Assembly (NCBI GenBank): GCA_021199855.1
Contig: JAJQHD010000022.1
Span: 1-64,000 of the forward strand
From: Oscillospiraceae bacterium
Lineage (GTDB): Bacteria; Bacillota; Clostridia; Oscillospirales; Ruminococcaceae
DNA: 64,000 nucleotides
Direction: 5' to 3'
The notes below the pieces were generated by a model. It was not told where the DNA came from, did no database searches, and saw nothing but the letters and a program-made list of their open reading frames with translations. This document shows, piece after piece, positions 59,027 to 64,000 of this stretch. Each line of letters opens with the position of its first letter. Position 1 is the stretch's first letter. A program made the position numbers and the translations under genes.

Positions 59027-60250
59027 ATGACGGAATCGACAAAATACTGGCTCTGGTTGACTTTGGTTTACGGACCTGCAAATTCAAGAAAGTGGAATCT
59101 CATGTCCCACTATAATTCCGTCGAGGAAGCATATGCGCGCATCTCCTCCGGCGATTTCACCAATGTTCTCCCTCAGGACAAAAAGTCGTTCGAGCTCGCT
59201 ACTATGGGCAAAGTCAACGACATAATCTCAGAATGCGAGAAGCAGAGAATCACAATCTATTCCTATGACGATCCTGACTTTCCCGACAGACTCCGCGAAA
59301 TCTATAATCCGCCGTCGGTTATATTCACTCTCGGAAGACTCGACCAGATAGACGAAACAGTAATCATAACTTCAGTCGGCACAAGAAAGCCGGACGACTA
59401 TTCAAGAGCTATTTCTTCCCGCCTCATCAGCGAGCTTGCTCAGGCAGAAGTCACGATAGCAAGCGGATGTGCATCAGGTCTTGATTCGGTGTCGCTTGTC
59501 TCTGCAATCAAGGGAGGCGGCAGGGTTTATACTGTCATGCCGTGTGGGCTTCTTTGTGACTACCCGAAAAATTCAAGTGCCATGAAGAAAGCAGTTTCAG
59601 CCCACGGAGCCGTCATCAGCGAATATCTCCCGCATTCGGGAACAACTGCACTGAATTTCCGTATGAGAAACAGAATTCTCTCTGCAATCGGATTGGGAAC
59701 CCTCATTTTGCAGGCAGGGTCAAGTAGCGGCTCACTCAGCACAGCCGCATTCGCTCTATCCCAGGGCAAAGACATCTTCTGCATCCCTCCGCATAACCTG
59801 TATGATGATTCGTATTCCGGAGTCGTCTCGCTTCTTCGCGATGGCGCAATCCCTGTGTTCGATTCGAGAGATATCTTAAACGAGTACTACAGCACCTATG
59901 CCCACCGCCTCAACTACAGCGCAGACGTCTTTTCCAAGAGAAGCGAATCAGGTCTTTTCGGCAGGAATAATAATCAGGAGCAGGCACCGATAAGACAGTC
60001 TCGCACAAAATCCCGCCCTGAGCCAGCTGAAATGGCAGAGCAGGCAGTAAAACCAAGACCGGTGCCCGACCTGTCAGGGCTTTCAGACGACAGGCGCAGG
60101 ATAGTCGAGTATATCCTTGCGAACGGGGTAGTACTCTTTGACGAGATAGCCGAGAACGTAGACGGTACCGTCGACCTCGAAACAGCGCTTACAGAACTCG
60201 AACTGGATGGAATAATCCGTTCGCTGTCCGGAAACAGATACACAGTATAA
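59027..60250 (+). CDS. dprA: DNA processing protein DprA/Smf, 407 aa
   Basis: GGGAGGAG precedes the ATG. DprA Rossmann core: VTIASGCASGLDSVSL, YTVMPCGL, FRMRNRILSAIGLGTLILQA and ALSQGKDIFCIPP. The usual SGxARGxD motif is altered to SGCASGLD. A C-terminal winged-helix segment (DDRRRIVEYILANG) follows a Gln/Pro-rich linker. It loads RecA on incoming single strands. Confidence 0.9.
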   Translation: MTESTKYWLWLTLVYGPANSRKWNLMSHYNSVEEAYARISSGDFTNVLPQDKKSFELATMGKVNDIISECEKQRITIYSYDDPDFPDRLREIYNPPSVIFTLGRLDQIDETVIITSVGTRKPDDYSRAISSRLISELAQAEVTIASGCASGLDSVSLVSAIKGGGRVYTVMPCGLLCDYPKNSSAMKKAVSAHGAVISEYLPHSGTTALNFRMRNRILSAIGLGTLILQAGSSSGSLSTAAFALSQGKDIFCIPPHNLYDDSYSGVVSLLRDGAIPVFDSRDILNEYYSTYAHRLNYSADVFSKRSESGLFGRNNNQEQAPIRQSRTKSRPEPAEMAEQAVKPRPVPDLSGLSDDRRRIVEYILANGVVLFDEIAENVDGTVDLETALTELELDGIIRSLSGNRYTV

Positions 60251-60286
60251 ATCAATCCGGACTGAAAGAAGAAAGGCAACCAATCA

Positions 60287-62368
60287 ATGTCAGATTTAAT
60301 TATAGTAGAGTCGCCATCAAAGATTCACACGGTCAAGTCGACTCTCGGTAGCGACTACGATGTGGTCGCTTGCGTCGGACATGTAAGAGACCTCCCCAAG
60401 TCAAAGCTCGGAGTCGATATCGAGCACGGCTTTGAGCCCACCTATGTCGACATCAAGGGCAAGGAAAAGGTCATCGACGACATCAAAAAGCGTGCCAAAA
60501 AGGCAGACCACGTCTATTTCGCAACCGACCCCGACCGTGAGGGAGAAGCAATTTCGTGGCATTTAGCCACTATTTTGGGCTTCGACCCGAACGCCAAAAA
60601 CAGAATCACTTTTAACGAGATAACAAAAACCGGCGTTGAAGCAGGCATGGCTTCTCCCCGGTGTATAGATATGAACACAGTAAATGCCCAGCAGGCGAGA
60701 AGAATTTTAGACCGAATCGTCGGCTACAAGCTTTCTCCGTTCCTTTGGAGAAAGGTGCGCAAAGGTCTCTCCGCCGGACGTGTCCAGTCGGTCGCAGTAC
60801 GGATGATTGTAGATCGTGAGGAGGAAATCAAGGCATTCACCCCCGAGGAATACTGGACAATCGAAGCAAAGCTTCTCGGGAAGTCTTCAAGAAAGGCGTT
60901 CACAGCAAGATTAACCGCAGTCGACGGCAAAAAAGCCGAGCTCAAAACCAAAGAGGAAACCGACGCAGTTTTAGCTAAAATTGACGGCGGCGATTTCGTC
61001 GTAACTGCTCTCAGAAAAGGAACACGTTCAAAATCCCCAGCCGCACCTTTCTCGACGGCATCACTGTTGCAGGACACCGCACAGCGCTACAACTTCAATT
61101 CAAGAAGAACCATGAACATTGCTCAGGAGCTCTATGAAGGCGTCGAAATCGAGGGCTTGGGAGCAGTCGGCTTGATTACCTACATGCGTACCGACTCGCT
61201 GAGAATCTCCGACGAAGCGAAAGCCTCCGCCAAGCAGTTCATAACCGATAATTTCGGCACCCAGTATCTCCCGGAAAAGCCCCGTAACTACCGCTCAGGC
61301 GGCAACAATGTCCAGGACGCCCACGAAGCAATCCGCCCCACAATGATTGAGCTCACCCCCGAAAAGGCGAAGCCCAGCCTCACAAACGACCAATATAAGC
61401 TCTATAAGCTTATTTGGTCAAGGTTCCTGGCAAGCCAGATGGCGGACTGCATAATGGACACCCAGAGCGTCACAGCCGAGGTAAACGGTTGTACCTTCAA
61501 GGCTTCCGGCTTCGCAGTCAAGTTCGACGGCTTCACCGTTCTGTACGAAGAATCCAAAGACGATGATTCTGAGAAAATCCCGATTCTCGCAAAGGGCGAC
61601 GTCCTCAAAGTCAAGTCCGTCGACGGACTACAGCACTTCACCCAGCCTCCGGCAAGATACACCGAAGCAACCCTTATCAAAGCGTTCAAGGAATACGGCA
61701 TAGCCCGACCTTCAACATATGCAACCACAATTACAACCATCCTACAGCGCTCATATGTCGAGCGTGACGGCAAACAGCTGAAGCCGACGGCACTCGGTGA
61801 AGTCACGACGAGTCTCATGAAGGAGCACTTTGAGGACATCGTCGACGTCGATTTCACCGCTCAGATGGAGTCAAACCTTGACGACATCGAGCTAGGCAAA
61901 GCCGACTGGCGGGAGACGCTGAAGACCTTTTACGACGGCTTCGACAAAGACCTCCAGCAGGCAGAAAAAGAACTTGACGGCAAGCGTATAAAAGTTCCCG
62001 ACGAGCCGACTGACCAGATATGCGAACTCTGCGGCAAGCCGATGGTGATAAAAATCGGCAAGTACGGCAAGTTTCTGGCGTGCTCCGGCTTTCCGGAGTG
62101 CACCAATACCAAAACTTTGGTGATAGAAGCCCCCGGCAAGTGCCCTTATTGCGGCAAGAAGATTTTGCAGAAGAAGACTCAGAAGGGCAAAAAGTATTTC
62201 GGCTGTGAGGATAACCCCAAGTGCGAATTTATGACATGGGACACCCCGACAAACGAAGTCTGCCCGAAGTGCGGTTCAACTCTCTTCCAGAAGGGCGGAG
62301 CTAAGACCGGCAAGCTCCTCTGCCACCAGAAAAATTGTGACTACGAGAAGGATTTGAGCGGTGAATAA
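60287..62368 (+). CDS. topA: DNA topoisomerase I, 693 aa
   Basis: Toprim domain at the N-terminus (IIVESPSKIHTV, DPDREGEAISWHLA), catalytic tyrosine in GLITYMRTDSLR (about residue 300), GLSAGRVQSVAVRMIVDRE, AIRPT. The C-terminus has three four-cysteine zinc ribbons (CELCGKP, CPYCGKK, CPKCGST). It relaxes negative supercoils. The stop overlaps the trmFO GTG by 8 nt. Confidence 0.97.
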   Translation: MSDLIIVESPSKIHTVKSTLGSDYDVVACVGHVRDLPKSKLGVDIEHGFEPTYVDIKGKEKVIDDIKKRAKKADHVYFATDPDREGEAISWHLATILGFDPNAKNRITFNEITKTGVEAGMASPRCIDMNTVNAQQARRILDRIVGYKLSPFLWRKVRKGLSAGRVQSVAVRMIVDREEEIKAFTPEEYWTIEAKLLGKSSRKAFTARLTAVDGKKAELKTKEETDAVLAKIDGGDFVVTALRKGTRSKSPAAPFSTASLLQDTAQRYNFNSRRTMNIAQELYEGVEIEGLGAVGLITYMRTDSLRISDEAKASAKQFITDNFGTQYLPEKPRNYRSGGNNVQDAHEAIRPTMIELTPEKAKPSLTNDQYKLYKLIWSRFLASQMADCIMDTQSVTAEVNGCTFKASGFAVKFDGFTVLYEESKDDDSEKIPILAKGDVLKVKSVDGLQHFTQPPARYTEATLIKAFKEYGIARPSTYATTITTILQRSYVERDGKQLKPTALGEVTTSLMKEHFEDIVDVDFTAQMESNLDDIELGKADWRETLKTFYDGFDKDLQQAEKELDGKRIKVPDEPTDQICELCGKPMVIKIGKYGKFLACSGFPECTNTKTLVIEAPGKCPYCGKKILQKKTQKGKKYFGCEDNPKCEFMTWDTPTNEVCPKCGSTLFQKGGAKTGKLLCHQKNCDYEKDLSGE

Positions 62369-63686
62369 CGTAACAGTAATCGGAGCCGGACTCGCCGGCT
62401 GTGAAGCGGCATGGACGCTAGCCAATATGGGAATACAGGTTCGTCTGTACGACATGAAGCCGGAAAAATTCACTCCCGCCCACAAGTATAACGGACTTTG
62501 CGAGCTTGTCTGCTCAAATTCCCTCAAAGCCGAAAGACCCGATTCTGCGGCAGGGCTTCTGAAGCTCGAAATGCGAAGATTAGGCTCAATCACAATGCCA
62601 GTAGCCGACGAAACCCGTGTCCCGGCAGGCGGAGCCCTGGCTGTTTCGAGACAGGACTTTTCCGACAAGGTAACCGAGAAGATTCTTGCTCACCCGAATA
62701 TAGAATTCGTTTCAAGTGAGATAACCGAAATCCCCGACGGCTACGTCATAATCGCCACAGGACCGCTCACAAGCGACGCACTGTCAGATAGCATAAAATC
62801 CCTCATCGGCGAGGATTATCTCTACTTCCACGATGCCGCCGCTCCGATTGTGACACGTGACAGTCTCGATATGTCAAAAGTTTTCGAGGCATCAAGATAT
62901 GATAAAGGCGAAGCTGATTATCTGAATTGTCCTATGAACAAAGAGGAATATCTCGCTTTCTATAATGAGCTCATCAACGCCGAAACGGCACCATTACATG
63001 AATTTGAAAAGTCCGGCAGTGACAACTACAAAGTCTATGAAGGCTGTATGCCGATTGAAGCACTCGCCAGGCGTGGCGAGGACACAATGCGTTTCGGACC
63101 ACTCAAACCGGTAGGTCTTACCGACCCGAATACCGGCAGAAGACCCTATGCGGTGGTTCAGCTCCGGAAAGAGAACGTCGAAGGAACGATGTTCAACCTT
63201 GTTGGCTTCCAGGCTAACCTAAAATTCGGCGAGCAGAAGCGAGTATTTTCAATGATACCAGGACTTGCGGAAGCAGAGTTTATGCGCTATGGCGTCATGC
63301 ACAGGAACACTTACCTCAATTCCCCGATGCTCCTTGACAAGCATTTTTGCCTGAAAAATGACCCACGAATCTACTTCGCCGGTCAGATGACAGGAGTCGA
63401 AGGCTACACTGAATCGGCGGCAAGCGGAATCTATGTGGCAATGAGTCTCGGAAGAAAGCTTCTTAATCTTCCCGAGATAACTCTTCCCGTGGAGACGATG
63501 ATTGGTGCGCTTTCAAACTACGTCGAAACCGGCTCGCCCTCCGGCTTCCAGCCAATGGGTGCAAATATGGGAATTCTTCCGGAGCTTCCGGAAAGGATAA
63601 AGAACAAACAACTGAAATATCAGGTACTTTCCGAGCGCGCAATGAACGCACTTGAAAAAGCACTGACTGAGACCGAGGAGGCTTAA
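62361..63686 (+). CDS. trmFO: Methylenetetrahydrofolate-tRNA-(uracil-5-)-methyltransferase TrmFO, 441 aa
   Basis: GTG at 62361 overlaps topA. FAD-binding GAGLAGCEAAWTLANMG, then YNGLCELVCSNSLKAE and RPYAVVQLRKEN, QTGVEGYTESAASG-like GQMTGVEGYTESAASG near the end. It makes m5U54 in tRNA from methylene-THF. The topA-trmFO pair is common in Firmicutes. Confidence 0.95.
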   Translation: MNNVTVIGAGLAGCEAAWTLANMGIQVRLYDMKPEKFTPAHKYNGLCELVCSNSLKAERPDSAAGLLKLEMRRLGSITMPVADETRVPAGGALAVSRQDFSDKVTEKILAHPNIEFVSSEITEIPDGYVIIATGPLTSDALSDSIKSLIGEDYLYFHDAAAPIVTRDSLDMSKVFEASRYDKGEADYLNCPMNKEEYLAFYNELINAETAPLHEFEKSGSDNYKVYEGCMPIEALARRGEDTMRFGPLKPVGLTDPNTGRRPYAVVQLRKENVEGTMFNLVGFQANLKFGEQKRVFSMIPGLAEAEFMRYGVMHRNTYLNSPMLLDKHFCLKNDPRIYFAGQMTGVEGYTESAASGIYVAMSLGRKLLNLPEITLPVETMIGALSNYVETGSPSGFQPMGANMGILPELPERIKNKQLKYQVLSERAMNALEKALTETEEA

Positions 63687-63687
63687 A

Positions 63688-64000
63688 ATGGCTGAAAAAA
63701 TTCGTGTAATAGTTGACGCCTTCGGCGGGGATAATGCTCCGCTTGAAGTAATCAAGGGCGCAACCCAAGCTGTTAATGGACTTGATGTCGACATAACCCT
63801 TGTCGGCGACGAGGAGAAAATCCGCAAATGCGCCGCCGATAACCAGCTGGATATAACAAACATCGCCGTTCACCATGCCCCCAAAGTAATGGCAGTCGAA
63901 ACCGAGCCCACTAAAATTCTGAAGGAGTATTCGGACAGCTCGATGGCTGTTGGCTTAAAAATGCTTCACGACGGCGAGGGAGACGCATTCGTTTCCGCCG
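63688..64000 (+). CDS. plsX: Phosphate acyltransferase PlsX, partial at window end
   Basis: ATG two bases after the trmFO stop, GAGGAGG upstream. The N-terminus reads IRVIVDAFGGDNAPLEVIKGA then VDITLVGDEEKI, diagnostic of PlsX, which converts acyl-ACP to acyl-phosphate for phospholipid synthesis. The first 104 residues are in the window; the frame is open at the end. Confidence 0.92.
   Translation, partial: MAEKIRVIVDAFGGDNAPLEVIKGATQAVNGLDVDITLVGDEEKIRKCAADNQLDITNIAVHHAPKVMAVETEPTKILKEYSDSSMAVGLKMLHDGEGDAFVSA

Overview
The window looks like chromosome of a spore-forming, low-to-mid GC Clostridia bacterium of the Oscillospiraceae/Ruminococcaceae type (inferred from spoIIR, cwlD, an S component of an ECF vitamin transporter under a folate riboswitch, AddAB, RecD2, Clostridia-like promoters and strong AGGAGG ribosome binding sites). 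No rRNA or tRNA gene was recognised.

About 75-28418 is a ~28.3 kb prophage with siphovirus-type morphogenesis genes, reading left to right: a stand-alone IS30-type HTH protein; small proteins; a replication module (DUF6017-like protein plus an HUH/YxxK rolling-circle initiator); a putative late regulator; HNH endonuclease; orphan DNA methyltransferase; terminase small and large subunits; HK97-type portal, ClpP-like protease and capsid; connectors; tail tube; tail chaperones with a -1 frameshift; tape measure; Dit; tail endopeptidase; a BppU/C-type-lectin fibre; a DGR-type reverse transcriptase; and XkdX-like protein, spanin/holin-like proteins and GH25 lysin. The right arm holds a divergent membrane HIRAN gene, a probable type I toxin-antitoxin locus, an XRE regulator and an IS30-family transposase. 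No tyrosine or serine integrase is present. The element is flanked by a 16-bp direct repeat that looks like one half of a host transcription terminator, so the IS30-like transposase is the candidate integration enzyme. Several genes carry lesions (amber codon in gp10, ATA at the tape-measure start, frameshift in the tail endopeptidase, UGA in the RT, frameshift in the transposase), so this copy is probably a decaying prophage.

From 28.4 to 44.4 kb the host chromosome carries gdhA, three minus-strand genes separated by near-identical terminator/promoter modules (DUF1016 nuclease, two GNATs), cardiolipin synthase, a zinc-ribbon/PASTA pseudokinase, pfkA, a THF riboswitch with folT, a membrane protein, an overlooked 44-residue Cys-rich peptide, clpC-like ATPase, radA and cwlD.

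From 44.4 to 64 kb, mostly plus strand, are recD2-comF, an MreB homologue, spoIIR, a cluster of stem-loop repeats, addB-addA, the infC-rpmI-rplT operon with leader attenuator and an ATA start for infC, a SpoU-family methyltransferase, dprA, topA, trmFO and the beginning of plsX. The themes are recombination and DNA repair (RadA, RecD2, AddAB, DprA, ComF, TopA), translation, and sporulation.
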